DNA of 64,000 bases from Paenibacillus sp. VTT E-133291 (GTDB taxonomy: Bacteria; Bacillota; Bacilli; Paenibacillales; Paenibacillaceae): assembly GCF_002264395.1 (NCBI RefSeq), contig NZ_NFVA01000034.1, positions 1 to 64,000 on the forward strand. Direction: 5' to 3'. How positions within the stretch are numbered: position 1 is the stretch's first letter; the number at the start of each line of letters is the position of its first letter. Below are positions 36,395 through 46,141 of this stretch, piece by piece. A program made the position numbers and the translations under genes. The notes under the pieces are model-generated. The model worked only from the letters and a program-made list of their open reading frames with translations, was not told where the DNA came from and made no database searches.

Positions 36395-37675
36395 CTATAC
36401 AAACATTTCATTTAGATATGCTTTTTTTATATTTTGTAATTTTTCCAGCTTACGCTGATGAAGGGTGATGAGGTTGTCGAGGTTAGCAAAGAACTGTCCA
36501 ATTTTGTCTTGCTCCTCTTTTGATACCGGAAAACTGAAGCACATTTCCTTGATTGCCGTTCCAGATGTTAAAGCCCTCGTCGTCATAGAACTTTTCTTTT
36601 GCATTTCATTACGAAAAACATCCGTAAAAAAAACATATCTCTTGAAAATATTCGTTAATGGGTCATTATCTTTTGCTCTTCCTCTTAACACAAAACCGCT
36701 GAAAACCGTATCTTTAGGGGCATCCAGCATCACAGAAGGGTATCCAATTTCTTCAATCGTTTCTGATGTCCTTGTAAAGAAAATATCTCCTTGTCTAACC
36801 TCGAAATTTCTAATTTCTTTATCAGTTAATTCGACTTTTCCTCTTAATTGTGTCGAATCAATCCCCCGATTGTGGAACACATCGGTGAAGTTTACTATGG
36901 GAGTTCCTTTACCGAAATACTCTTTGCCTTTATTCAACCCATTCTTGAAATCGTAGAATTCACCAACCTCACGCTGTTCCCAAGCGTCAATAAATCCTGC
37001 AAATCTCCGTTTTGGCACACTTTCACCTTCAGCGGGAAACATTTCAGATAGATAAGCAGATTTTAACGCTTTCGTCTTATCTAGCTTACACTGATGAAGG
37101 GTGATGAGATCATCAACACATTTGAAAAATTTCGTAACCATCTTCTGTTCGTCAAATGATGGTATCGGAATGAATAAATTTTGTAGAGTACCCGCATTAA
37201 CGTTTTTTTGTGCCCCCCCTGCTTCCATACCAGTTATTTGCCTCATACCTGCATTTGAGTTAATAAATGTTGAAACAAACTCAGGTAGTGTTTGTTTTTC
37301 CTTAAGCCTTGTAATTAATGTTGTGAAGGTCTGTGCACCATTCAGATGTGCTGGTACAACAGCACTTAGTCCAGGATATCCTGTTCTTACTGTTAAAATA
37401 TCTCCAGTCTTTACTCTTTTTGTAGAATTAGCTTGGTCAAAGTCTTTTGAAATAAACTCCAAATCACTATCATCAATTCTATTTTGTTTGATGTTTTGAT
37501 TCTTGATGAAAGGAACACCTTTTTTCCTATCAGTAAAGTATTCACTTGAAGATGTTGCTATACCAACAGAAACTTTTTCTGCTATCTCTCCCAACTTACG
37601 CTGTTCCCAAGCGTCATTATCTTGAAACTCCCTAAATCGTCTTTTTGGCACTAAGTTTGTTTGTTTCATCATCAT
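36395..37675 (-). CDS. hsdS: Type I restriction enzyme, S (specificity) subunit
   Basis: The 426-residue protein has two target-recognition domains. Each starts after a parallel block (AWEQRKLGEIAEKVSVG and AWEQREVGEFYDFKNG) and ends in the conserved coiled-coil helix (CVDDLITLHQCKLDKTKALK and NLDNLITLHQRKLEKLQNIK). The repeats show the usual circular permutation of HsdS. The two half-sites read different DNA, so recognition should be bipartite; the sequence cannot be predicted. The ATG overlaps the hsdM stop by 4 bp. Confidence 0.94.
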   Translation of the reverse strand: MMMKQTNLVPKRRFREFQDNDAWEQRKLGEIAEKVSVGIATSSSEYFTDRKKGVPFIKNQNIKQNRIDDSDLEFISKDFDQANSTKRVKTGDILTVRTGYPGLSAVVPAHLNGAQTFTTLITRLKEKQTLPEFVSTFINSNAGMRQITGMEAGGAQKNVNAGTLQNLFIPIPSFDEQKMVTKFFKCVDDLITLHQCKLDKTKALKSAYLSEMFPAEGESVPKRRFAGFIDAWEQREVGEFYDFKNGLNKGKEYFGKGTPIVNFTDVFHNRGIDSTQLRGKVELTDKEIRNFEVRQGDIFFTRTSETIEEIGYPSVMLDAPKDTVFSGFVLRGRAKDNDPLTNIFKRYVFFTDVFRNEMQKKSSMTTRALTSGTAIKEMCFSFPVSKEEQDKIGQFFANLDNLITLHQRKLEKLQNIKKAYLNEMFV

Positions 37676-40236
37676 TCAACCACCAATTCGTTCAACAAGG
37701 CTTCAAACGCTGATTCCAAGTCTCGACTCTCATTATCCATTGCTGACAGAGTAACCGCATAACGATTGTGTAACATTTGCAGAGTGTTCAACTCCGTTTT
37801 TAACGACTGCTGTACTAAAGAAACCATAGCATTCACGGTGTTACCGAACCATTTTTCATACATCAAGTTGTCGATTTCTTCGTTGGTTAACGTTAAGATG
37901 CGTTCTTGCACGGCTTCTTTAAGCGCCTTTTCATCCTCTTTTACCGCCTTGCTAAGCGCTAGTTTATCTGCAAGTAACTTCTCAACTTTACTCAGTAGAT
38001 TATATTCAACTGTTCCTTTAATCGCCTTCTTCAATTCGGCTTTGAACAATTTGTTTTCAAAAGCTTCACCAGCTTCATTCAAAACTCCGTTTAACGCATT
38101 GGCTTCATCACTGTCTTCCACCTTTGCAGCCTCAACCAAGTCGGATAGTTCCGTTTCAATTTCTTGAATGCGAATATTCTTGGATTCAATTTCTGCTAAT
38201 TCATCACTATATAATTGTTCCGCAATCAACTTATTCGGTACGATACTGCCGACCCAACCATCCTGCTCTTCACGTTTCTTATCACCGGTTCCTTTAGTAA
38301 TCATATTGGGTTCGCGGGTACGTCCTGCCGTATAGAAATCACTTAACGCGATGATTTCCGTATCATGTGTCAGGGCATTCTTCCAAATTTCAGCCACAAT
38401 TTGATATCCATCATAAACATCAATATATTGGAACTCTGACAAGATTCCCTTGATTTCAACAAGCATTTCTTCTTCCATCAATGGAATTGAATCAATGTCT
38501 ACCTTTCCATTTTTGAAAATACCCCAGTGCTTATCAACATAAGATTTGGTTTTGCTTTCGAGTTTTTTAATTTGTTCAATAATGCGAGAGTCACTCAATA
38601 TATCAGAAGAAATTTCATCTACAGGTTTCACAAGCTCAGCATAGCCGCTGCGGATTTCTTTCAAAGATTGTTCCATAATATCCGGCACAGTAGACTGCAA
38701 AACTTTCAACCCGTTAATGTTCTTTCGGGGAATTCCACCAAGGAGATGAGCATCCACATCGTGAGGAATTTCGCCGTCAACCGCCTCAATATAACGAGGA
38801 ATATTCATGTTATACTGATTGTTCTGTATTTCCTCCTGAGTCGCTAGATGACTGTACCCGTTCTCTTCTCGACGTTCTACATATGTATCCACGATCTTTG
38901 CAATGTCTTTTTCTTGCAGGACGTTTTGTTTTCCGACTTTAATATAGCTGTTAGAAGCATCAATGATTAAGACAGGTTCATCGATCTTCCGGTTCTTCTT
39001 CAGAATGATGACAACGACCGGGATGCCTGTATTGGAAAACAAACTACTTGGCAAGCCGATGATGGTATCCATATAGTTTTTCTTAAGCAATCGTTCACGA
39101 ATTCCCCCCTCAGATGAACCGCGAAATAGAACTCCGTGAGGCAACACAATCGCCATCGTACCACTTTGACCTAAGTGAAACAATCCGTGTAAAAGAAACG
39201 CAAAATCTCCTTTGGAGTCGGGTGGCAATACCCCAGCCACTTCAAAACGGGGATCGCTGACCTTTAACCCTGCTCTGTTCCAATTCTTCATAGAATAGGG
39301 TGGATTCATAACTACTGCATCAAACAGCACACCTTCGTTTGCATGTTCTGGATCTTCTGGCCAGTCTTGAGAAAGGGTGTCGCCGTTTTTAATGGTCATT
39401 TTTTCAGGGCGAACACCATGAAGCAACAAGTTCATGCGAGTCAAGTTATAAGTGGCTGTATTCTTCTCTTGCCCGTAATAGCTCAGACTCTTTTGGGTAT
39501 CTTCATCCAAATGTTTTCTAACCGTTAGAAGAAGAGATCCCGAACCGACAGTGGGGTCGTAGATTGTCTTAATGCCTGGTGTTTTTGCTGCAATTTGAGC
39601 CATGACTTCACTGACTTGTCGTGGGGTGTAGAACTCGCCTGCTTTCTTCCCTGACTCCATCGCAAACTGACCAATTAGGTACTCATAAGCATCACCCAGT
39701 ACGTCGCCCTTCTGTAATGCAACCATGTTCAAGTCTGCAAACAGCAAAATCAGCGCCTTAACACTTTTGCTACGTTCATTTAGGTTGCTGCCTAAAGCAG
39801 TATCCGTTAAATCAAGTGTAGAACTTGAGAATAATCCCCTGAAGTCATTCGTATCACCGGACACGGCAATCGTACGCTCGAAGTTATTCAAGCTATCCGT
39901 TACTTTTTGAACTTCAAATTCTCCTGAATTGATGTCCTTTAACCAAGTCTGGTAGAGATACTCAGGGGAAACATAATAACCAAGTACATTCTGAATCATT
40001 TTATCAAGCTGTTCACCGTATTCCGCTTTTGCCTCAGTGTATTCCTCAACCAATTCGGACTCAGTCAAATTCCCCAAACCGCTGGTCACTTTGAATGCTT
40101 CTAAAGTCTTATCACTCAAAAATTTGTAGAACATCAACCCAAGCATATAATCTTTATAACGGCTGGCATCCATTGAACCACGTAGTTCAGTTGCTCCGTC
40201 CCATAGTCTACGTTTAATTTCTTCTGATGTAATCAC
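37672..40236 (-). CDS. hsdM: Type I restriction enzyme, M (adenine methyltransferase) subunit
   Basis: The 854-residue protein has an N-terminal HsdM helical domain (WDGATELRGSMDASRYKDYM). Its gamma-class N6-adenine methyltransferase domain has the SAM motif YDPTVGSGS (226-234) and catalytic NPPY (311-314). From about 500 on it has a long extension with helical, charged segments (IQEIETELSDLVEAAKVEDS and later). Usual HsdM length is about 500, so the extra 300-350 residues mark the long subclass seen in some Firmicutes systems. First gene of the operon. Confidence 0.94.
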   Translation of the reverse strand: MITSEEIKRRLWDGATELRGSMDASRYKDYMLGLMFYKFLSDKTLEAFKVTSGLGNLTESELVEEYTEAKAEYGEQLDKMIQNVLGYYVSPEYLYQTWLKDINSGEFEVQKVTDSLNNFERTIAVSGDTNDFRGLFSSSTLDLTDTALGSNLNERSKSVKALILLFADLNMVALQKGDVLGDAYEYLIGQFAMESGKKAGEFYTPRQVSEVMAQIAAKTPGIKTIYDPTVGSGSLLLTVRKHLDEDTQKSLSYYGQEKNTATYNLTRMNLLLHGVRPEKMTIKNGDTLSQDWPEDPEHANEGVLFDAVVMNPPYSMKNWNRAGLKVSDPRFEVAGVLPPDSKGDFAFLLHGLFHLGQSGTMAIVLPHGVLFRGSSEGGIRERLLKKNYMDTIIGLPSSLFSNTGIPVVVIILKKNRKIDEPVLIIDASNSYIKVGKQNVLQEKDIAKIVDTYVERREENGYSHLATQEEIQNNQYNMNIPRYIEAVDGEIPHDVDAHLLGGIPRKNINGLKVLQSTVPDIMEQSLKEIRSGYAELVKPVDEISSDILSDSRIIEQIKKLESKTKSYVDKHWGIFKNGKVDIDSIPLMEEEMLVEIKGILSEFQYIDVYDGYQIVAEIWKNALTHDTEIIALSDFYTAGRTREPNMITKGTGDKKREEQDGWVGSIVPNKLIAEQLYSDELAEIESKNIRIQEIETELSDLVEAAKVEDSDEANALNGVLNEAGEAFENKLFKAELKKAIKGTVEYNLLSKVEKLLADKLALSKAVKEDEKALKEAVQERILTLTNEEIDNLMYEKWFGNTVNAMVSLVQQSLKTELNTLQMLHNRYAVTLSAMDNESRDLESAFEALLNELVVE

Positions 40237-40344
40237 TATATATCCCCCATTGAAATATTTTTACTATTCAAAAATTTAATCAATAACTTTTCAAGTTATT
40301 AAAAAGCCTATTCATTTTTAAGTTCACTTTATCATAGAATGAAA

Positions 40345-40372
40345 CCTAGTTGTCAATTGATTGACAGCTAGG
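40345..40372. repeat. Interrupted palindrome upstream of hsdM
   Basis: CCTAG-t-TGTCAAT is followed, after TG overlap, by ATTGACA-g-CTAGG, giving 12 paired bases around a tiny centre. It lies about 110 bp before hsdM and about 130 bp past the mcrC stop. No T-run follows on the minus strand, so an operator for the hsd operon fits better than a terminator. Confidence 0.5.
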
Positions 40373-40500
40373 CTTCTCATAGTGAATAATCCCTATATTT
40401 ATTATAGTAGGGAAAGAAAAACTTCCAATACACCGTAAGCAATAAAATACCGACAGAGTTAGCTCTGCTGCCTGGTTTCTTTATCTCCAAATAAAGCTAT

Positions 40501-41544
40501 TCAAAAAAATTGTTTGGCATACGCCTTTAAGTTTTCCTTTATGCCGTTAAAATCTTGTTGTAAATCAAGAGATACAACTGAAATTTGATTACCTTTAATA
40601 CGGTAAATATGGTTAGGTTGATTTAAAGCGGTTGTTTTAGCGTAAAGTATCATGCCTGCCACAGTCTCATCACTCTGTTTTTTCCAGTTATTTAAATACG
40701 TAAACATTTGATACAGGTTAGAAGATATTTGCTTTGGAACTCCACCTTCAAACCTTACTGCCATATTCTCAGAATAAAACTTTGCATCCACAATCAATGT
40801 TTTTTTATCTTTTTGAATTACGAGATCTGTTTTCATAATCGGTAATGCATCTGTAAATTCATCATCAACAATCCACTGAATTTGAGGATGAGATACGTTA
40901 TATTCCGTTTCACGTTTAAAAAATGCATAGATAAATTTTTCATATAAAGACCATAATCTTTGTTCTTCTTGAACCTCTTTCATCCTTTGGGATGTTGAGC
41001 TTTCATCGAATAATAACTGCTCATAAAGATATTTGCACACATCTACTATAAAATGGTAGCGAATATTTTGGCGGTTATATCTAAGGTTTTTCCATAGATT
41101 TAAGTTCAGCTCTACATCTGATACTTCTGTGAAATAAGGCAGTAAACCGTAAAAAATTCTACGTGTCTTTCTATTTATTTTATTTGAGCGTGATAGGTAT
41201 ACAAGTGTCGCTTTTATAATTTGATTCAACAATATATTTTCAGAGAAATCATCATAAACTACTGAAACTTTCTTAATTATCAATGCATTTTTATTTATCG
41301 TAGAATTGATATCAATTTTCCCTTTAATAACATTGGAATCCTCTTCGATACTTATATAATCTTTCACTAATCCTCCTCGAATCAAAACGGGTATCCCAAT
41401 AGCCAAAATTTCTGAATACAGCTCTTCAACATTCTCAAACTTTTCTGTTCCAATTTGTTTGTACTCGGAAAGATGTAACGTTTGATATGCATAAGAAAGC
41501 ATATAGTATATATTACGAATTGGAATATTATTATTTCTCTCCAT
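40501..41544 (-). CDS. mcrC: McrC-family nuclease subunit
   Basis: The 347-residue product starts with the McrC block IPIRNIYYMLSYAYQTL and ends with a PD-(D/E)XK nuclease (MKTDLVIQ Asp240, LIVDAKFY Asp253-x-Lys255). YQMFTYLNNWKK is typical of the C-terminal McrC region. It activates and cuts DNA together with McrB once the motor binds modified DNA. It overlaps mcrB by 14 bp. Confidence 0.92.
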   Translation of the reverse strand: MERNNNIPIRNIYYMLSYAYQTLHLSEYKQIGTEKFENVEELYSEILAIGIPVLIRGGLVKDYISIEEDSNVIKGKIDINSTINKNALIIKKVSVVYDDFSENILLNQIIKATLVYLSRSNKINRKTRRIFYGLLPYFTEVSDVELNLNLWKNLRYNRQNIRYHFIVDVCKYLYEQLLFDESSTSQRMKEVQEEQRLWSLYEKFIYAFFKRETEYNVSHPQIQWIVDDEFTDALPIMKTDLVIQKDKKTLIVDAKFYSENMAVRFEGGVPKQISSNLYQMFTYLNNWKKQSDETVAGMILYAKTTALNQPNHIYRIKGNQISVVSLDLQQDFNGIKENLKAYAKQFF

Positions 41545-43636
41545 CGTAACAGCCTCTTAGTCGTTCAGCCCAATCGTCAGCCTTCTGTTCATCATCAAAC
41601 CAATACTCGAATAGCTGTGAAATAATTTCATATTCAATTACTTCCTCTACACGCTTTGCGGTATCTACTTTATAAGCATCGCCTGTAAAGTAGCTGTGCC
41701 CAATTTGAAATCCTGATCCTAGCTCTTTAACAACTTGATTATTTAATCTTTTAATTTCATCAATGACACGATTTAAACATTGTGGATTATTCAAATCATT
41801 TATATAGGACTTAAAAGTATCATTTTGGAAAGCTGGTTTAATTTCATAAAACGAAAATCTTCTTCTAAGTGCATAATCTAATAAAGCTAAGCTTCTATCC
41901 GCCGTATTCATCATTCCAATGATGTATAGATTCGATGGGACAGAAAACTTATCATTAGAATAGAGAAGATTGATCTGCTCGCCTCGCTTATCCGCTTCGA
42001 TAAGCATCATTAATTCCCCAAGTATTTTACTCATATTCCCACGATTAATTTCATCAATAATAAAGAAGTAGTCTCGTTCCGGATCTCGCGCTGCTTTTCT
42101 AGCAAACTTCACAAACGGACCTTGTTTCAGTTCAAATCCATCCCCTTCAGCTTTAGGACGTAACCCTTCAATAAAGTCCTCATAACTATAGCTTTGGTGG
42201 AACTGAACCATATGAATACGCGTTTCATCTTTTTCTTCCATCATTACATACGCTAAACGTTTGGAAATAAACGTCTTGCCTACTCCTGGTGCACCTTTCA
42301 ATATAAGATTCTTCTTATTTTCAAGTAGAGAAATTAGACGTACAACTTCCTTTTTTTCGATAAAAACATCCGAAAGAAAATCCTCCATTGTAAAGGATTC
42401 ATTTTCCTGAACAGTAGGTTTTGATTCAATAAAACGAATGTAGTAGTCAATTGAACTGCCCGATACACCTTTATATTTTGTGTAGGATTTATCTGATACA
42501 ACAATATCTTTTAACTGTTTTAGTTGCTCAATATCTGTTTCACCAAAAATTAAAGTATCAAAATGGCGCTCTATATCCTTTAACGCACTTACTTTTTGCG
42601 TAACTGTTTTATCATTTAAGCTAACTCCTGTATCCGTAACTTGATTAGATAACCAATTTCGAAATTCATTCACTTCAGCCATTTTTGGATCAATAAAGTC
42701 TTCATTCATTACTTGATCAATTTGTTGAATGTAACTTGGATAAGAATTTAGACATGTCAACGTTTTCTGAGCAAAAGTCTGATTTAATTCCCACTTTCCA
42801 ACTTGAAGCCAGTCAACTTTTCTTCTATGTTTATATTCTGATGCTTCATTATCGAAATAATAATTTCCCGTAACAACTCCGCGGGCGAGGACTTTCTTAA
42901 TTCCTTCTTTTACATATATAACGTCACCAGCTTGAATTTCACTATAAAAATCCCATACAGCCTTTGTATCATTTACAGGGCGCACCCCATCCGCTCTTTG
43001 CTCGGCTATCTTTCGTTCAACATCTTCCTTTGAATCATAGTTTTTTAGATCCCCTAAATAGTCCCAACCAAGTGCAATCATATTTTCATCCTGGAACTGA
43101 TCCCATAATCTCGAATATTCACCCGGTGAAATTAACCAATAATTAATGCTGCTATCCATTTCACCTTCTTGATTTGCAATTTTCTTCTCTTTTTTAGGAT
43201 AAGTTAAAGTAGGATTCTCATCATAATATAAAAATATTAGATATGATCGCATTAAAACGCCCCAGTCAGGTATTCCAGCTGTACTATTAGGCTTACCTCT
43301 TAAGCCTCGCTTGTATTCATCTTCCACATATTTTTTTATAAACTGATTTTTTTTCGCACCAAACTTATCTGGATATCGCGGCGTACCTTTACCACTTACT
43401 AACTTCTCAATATCCTGATCACTTTGTTCTGTTATTTGCTGATAAATATTTTTATATTCTGAATATGATTGATAATCAAAGAAATTCCCCTTATAACCGC
43501 TACCTAAAGCAAACTTTTCTAACAATTGTCCAAGTTTCTCAAGATATGGCGTGTACCATCCACCTGTTTTTTCACCCAAGTTTTCCGTAACCCAAGCGTT
43601 ATATTTTTCTTTTTGAGTATTTACAAGATCATTCAT
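41531..43636 (-). CDS. mcrB: McrB-type GTPase with EVE-like modified-base-binding domain
   Basis: The 701-residue product has three parts. First, a helical N-terminal region (1-160). Second, an EVE/PUA-like domain at about 165-290 (INYWLISPGEYSRLWDQF...MIALGWDYLGDL...GDVIYVKEGIKKVLARGVV). Third, an McrB AAA+ GTPase with Walker A GAPGVGKT (448-455), Walker B FFIIDEIN (524-531) and the McrB hallmark MNTADR (576-581). EVE domains bind modified cytosines, so this is a type IV modification-dependent restriction motor that probably reads methyl-, hydroxymethyl- or related cytosine. Partner McrC follows with overlap. Confidence 0.92.
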   Translation of the reverse strand: MNDLVNTQKEKYNAWVTENLGEKTGGWYTPYLEKLGQLLEKFALGSGYKGNFFDYQSYSEYKNIYQQITEQSDQDIEKLVSGKGTPRYPDKFGAKKNQFIKKYVEDEYKRGLRGKPNSTAGIPDWGVLMRSYLIFLYYDENPTLTYPKKEKKIANQEGEMDSSINYWLISPGEYSRLWDQFQDENMIALGWDYLGDLKNYDSKEDVERKIAEQRADGVRPVNDTKAVWDFYSEIQAGDVIYVKEGIKKVLARGVVTGNYYFDNEASEYKHRRKVDWLQVGKWELNQTFAQKTLTCLNSYPSYIQQIDQVMNEDFIDPKMAEVNEFRNWLSNQVTDTGVSLNDKTVTQKVSALKDIERHFDTLIFGETDIEQLKQLKDIVVSDKSYTKYKGVSGSSIDYYIRFIESKPTVQENESFTMEDFLSDVFIEKKEVVRLISLLENKKNLILKGAPGVGKTFISKRLAYVMMEEKDETRIHMVQFHQSYSYEDFIEGLRPKAEGDGFELKQGPFVKFARKAARDPERDYFFIIDEINRGNMSKILGELMMLIEADKRGEQINLLYSNDKFSVPSNLYIIGMMNTADRSLALLDYALRRRFSFYEIKPAFQNDTFKSYINDLNNPQCLNRVIDEIKRLNNQVVKELGSGFQIGHSYFTGDAYKVDTAKRVEEVIEYEIISQLFEYWFDDEQKADDWAERLRGCYDGEK

Positions 43637-43826
43637 AGTGTACCTCCGAAATTGAAGATAAAATGACTTTCACTAAGAGCTCTGAAAAATAGGTGTTTCG
43701 CCCAACTTATGATATACGAAGAGATATTCTATATATGGTATGACCATATACCTCGTAGACATTAAGGACCCGTGTTTTATTTATGTAATCTTGGTAATAA
43801 AATCTGGCTATACTCCTCTACTGATA

Positions 43827-45164
43827 CTATTCTTTGTTTGTGAACGCCCTGAGTCCACGCCCAGGTTTATCAGAGTCTATATGGAGCATAGTTTCAATTA
43901 CTTTTAAATATCGATATAGTATGAAGATAAGTTCGAGCCCCTCAATGATATAACTTTCTAGAGTGTATTTTTTATATTTATCTACCTCGGCCTGAATGAT
44001 ATCAGCATCAAACTCTTCAACATCATCAGAAGACACGAAATGTTTTTTAGGAATTTTGTTCATGTCTTCAAATCCCTTTTTCGTAAATAACAATCGATCG
44101 ATTCGCTCAATCTTTAATGAAGTTGAACTTACGAATAATGAAATAAGCTCATACTTTGATCTCCAAAACCAACGCGAGATATCCGCATTATCAGCAGACT
44201 TTAACTTTTCTAACTCTCCCAAGAAAAGCTCTATTTCGGAAATATCTTTGAAACGAAAATCTTTTGAATCCCTGTAATGCTGGTGCACCCACTTTCTTCG
44301 AGAGGCAACAGGTGTGTCGGGTTGAATCTTATGAGCCCAAAATTCAACAAGCAGATCATAACAATTAATTGCATATTCAACATTTTTTGATCCTGTAAGA
44401 ACTATTTCTATAATGATATTTGACAGTTTGCGATGCATCTGAACGATCTCTTCAAGTTTTTTGCGGTTTGCTTGTGCAATAGCTCGGCGAATAACCCCAT
44501 GCCTGCTTACAAAATACCCCAGGAATACAAGAAGCACAAGTACGACAACCGCAGAAAGTTTAGTGAAATTATCCCATATAAATACGGCGCTTTCATTCCA
44601 TAAATTTATTGCTTCATTCTTTACTACATCAAACGATGAACTATTAAAAGTTAACACGGTAATTATTCCTGCGAGAATTGAAGTTCTACTTATTATTATA
44701 TAAAACAAGCTTTTCAATAACTCAACGATTGTAGGATAACCTAAGTAGTCTATCAATTCTTGACGACTTTTACCTCCACCAAAGAAAAAAGCAATTCTCA
44801 TGCGAAAACGCAGTTTGTCGAAACCATATTTAAATCGAATCAGCTTAATTAGCAACCATTTTTTCTTAATCCATAAATGCGTTAATTCGTCATAGATAGT
44901 TTCTACCAATCCAACAAGGCGAAACCAAAACAAGTCCCATATGAACATAAGGAGTACAATTTCCATCCAGTATATTGCGAATAACCCCAACCAATTTGAT
45001 GCCCATTTATGATTCCAACTGTTGACTAATTGTCCAAAACCCACTGGTGTACGATACAAGATAATTCCCAAAAGAACTAATAAGAAAGTCAGAATAAACA
45101 GCCATTCAATAATTAAAGGCTTGTTTTCGGACAAAAATTGTTTTATATTATTTTTTCTACGCAT
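43827..45164 (-). CDS. Multi-helix membrane protein of unknown function in the defence island
   Basis: The 445-residue protein has about five or six transmembrane helices (two near residues 20-85, two near 155-230) and two large soluble parts. One is a cytoplasmic Lys/Arg-rich segment around LWIKKKWLLIKLIRFKYGFD. The other is a C-terminal region of about 220 residues, mostly helical (VQMHRKLSNIIIEIVLTGSK onward), without a motif I recognise. The ATG at 45164 has GAAAGGTG about 6 nt upstream and is preferred to 45194. It sits between mcrB and the MazG/DUF2075 pair, and codon use looks AT-rich. A membrane effector role is a guess from position only. Confidence 0.6.
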   Translation of the reverse strand: MRRKNNIKQFLSENKPLIIEWLFILTFLLVLLGIILYRTPVGFGQLVNSWNHKWASNWLGLFAIYWMEIVLLMFIWDLFWFRLVGLVETIYDELTHLWIKKKWLLIKLIRFKYGFDKLRFRMRIAFFFGGGKSRQELIDYLGYPTIVELLKSLFYIIISRTSILAGIITVLTFNSSSFDVVKNEAINLWNESAVFIWDNFTKLSAVVVLVLLVFLGYFVSRHGVIRRAIAQANRKKLEEIVQMHRKLSNIIIEIVLTGSKNVEYAINCYDLLVEFWAHKIQPDTPVASRRKWVHQHYRDSKDFRFKDISEIELFLGELEKLKSADNADISRWFWRSKYELISLFVSSTSLKIERIDRLLFTKKGFEDMNKIPKKHFVSSDDVEEFDADIIQAEVDKYKKYTLESYIIEGLELIFILYRYLKVIETMLHIDSDKPGRGLRAFTNKE

Positions 45165-45264
45165 TTTAGCACCTTTCGTTAATTGCAAGTACATTATTTA
45201 ACTCTACTCAAATAAATGTAAACGAATGTATTGTCTACCTCAATAGTTTACCTTGGGTCACGAT

Positions 45265-45792
45265 CTACTTGACAGGATGCAATAAGGGATCATTATCTTT
45301 CCGAATATAGTTATGTAGATACGCACAAGGATAGAGTTGGACCGCTTCATTCTGCACGGTTTCGTTATATTCGCTAATCAACCTAGCGTAAGACCATGCT
45401 TGAAAAGAAGGATGCGGCGTTCTAGTCTTTGTTCGATTAAAGTAGGTTTTAACAAGACCATCCGCGTCCTCAACCGTTTCAACTTCTGTCCATTGTTTAA
45501 GCTCAATGATGACAACGGAATATTGATCCTTTTCGTTCAAGCCCGTAATCATGAAGTCGACTCTTCTCGAGGTCGCTGGAATTTTATATTCAATCGCGAT
45601 TCCTACGTCATCTGGAATGGTCGATGTGTTTAATACTTTATAAAGGTAGTTCATGGAATTGTTCCATGCGTTGATTTCGCCCATGGAAACTCTGCCGACT
45701 TTTTGGACGTACTGGTTATGAATCTTTACCGCAATGCTGTCTTCGGCCACATCATTCATAAATTGCTGCTTGGTCGATTCATAGATAATCAT
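45265..45792 (-). pseudogene. Truncated DUF2075 protein (N-terminal nuclease-like domain only)
   Basis: The 175 residues match the N-terminal part of DUF2075 proteins: MIIYESTKQQFMNDV, SRRVDFMITGLNEKDQ, SVVIIELKQW, HPSFQAWSYARLI, YLHNYIRKDNDPLL. The Asp and Glu-x-Lys (RVDF, IELK) form a PD-(D/E)XK-like core. Full DUF2075 proteins have 600 or more residues and continue into a superfamily 1 helicase/ATPase, which is absent here. Translation stops right after DPLLHPVK. The ribosome site (GGGGAG) and the link to the upstream MazG gene (20-bp gap) are intact, so a short nuclease-like protein may still be made. Confidence 0.7.
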
Positions 45793-45811
45793 GGAGTTCT
45801 CCCCTATTCAT

Positions 45812-46141
45812 TCACTGCCGCGTACTTTTTTTCGAACTTCCCTTAGAACTGGATACCGGATATTTCTCTGCGTTTTTGTTTATTTTCTGAAGGATGGCAT
45901 CCTTTACGTCAATATTTAAATCATGAACGAGCGTTAGCGTGTAGATGAGAATGTCAGCAATTTCGTCCTGCATGTCGGAATAATTTTGCTCTATGGCTTG
46001 CTGGCTGTTCTTCCATTGAAAGAGTTCCAACAGTTCGCTCGACTCTAGCGAGATCGAAAGAGCCAAATCTTTGGGATCGTGGAATTGCTTCCAGTCCCTT
46101 TCGTCGCGGAATTGGATGATTTTCTCGATTAATTCGTCCAT
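45812..46141 (-). CDS. MazG-type nucleotide pyrophosphohydrolase (dCTPase-like)
   Basis: The 109-residue product has the RS21-C6/MazG pattern: FRDERDWKQFHDPKDLALSI, then the metal-binding LESSELLELFQW and MQDEIADILIYTL (E-x-x-E...E-x-x-D). Enzymes of this type cleave dNTPs, often modified dCTP, to monophosphates. The frame is open to 46171, but GGAGG lies 5 nt before the ATG at 46141. It precedes the truncated DUF2075 gene by 20 bp; the pair occurs together elsewhere in Bacillales (from memory), with a proposed link to defence. Confidence 0.87.
   Translation of the reverse strand: MDELIEKIIQFRDERDWKQFHDPKDLALSISLESSELLELFQWKNSQQAIEQNYSDMQDEIADILIYTLTLVHDLNIDVKDAILQKINKNAEKYPVSSSKGSSKKSTRQ

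Noticed and set aside
36465..36956. 163-codon plus-strand frame inside hsdS
   Set aside because: Antisense shadow of the specificity subunit.
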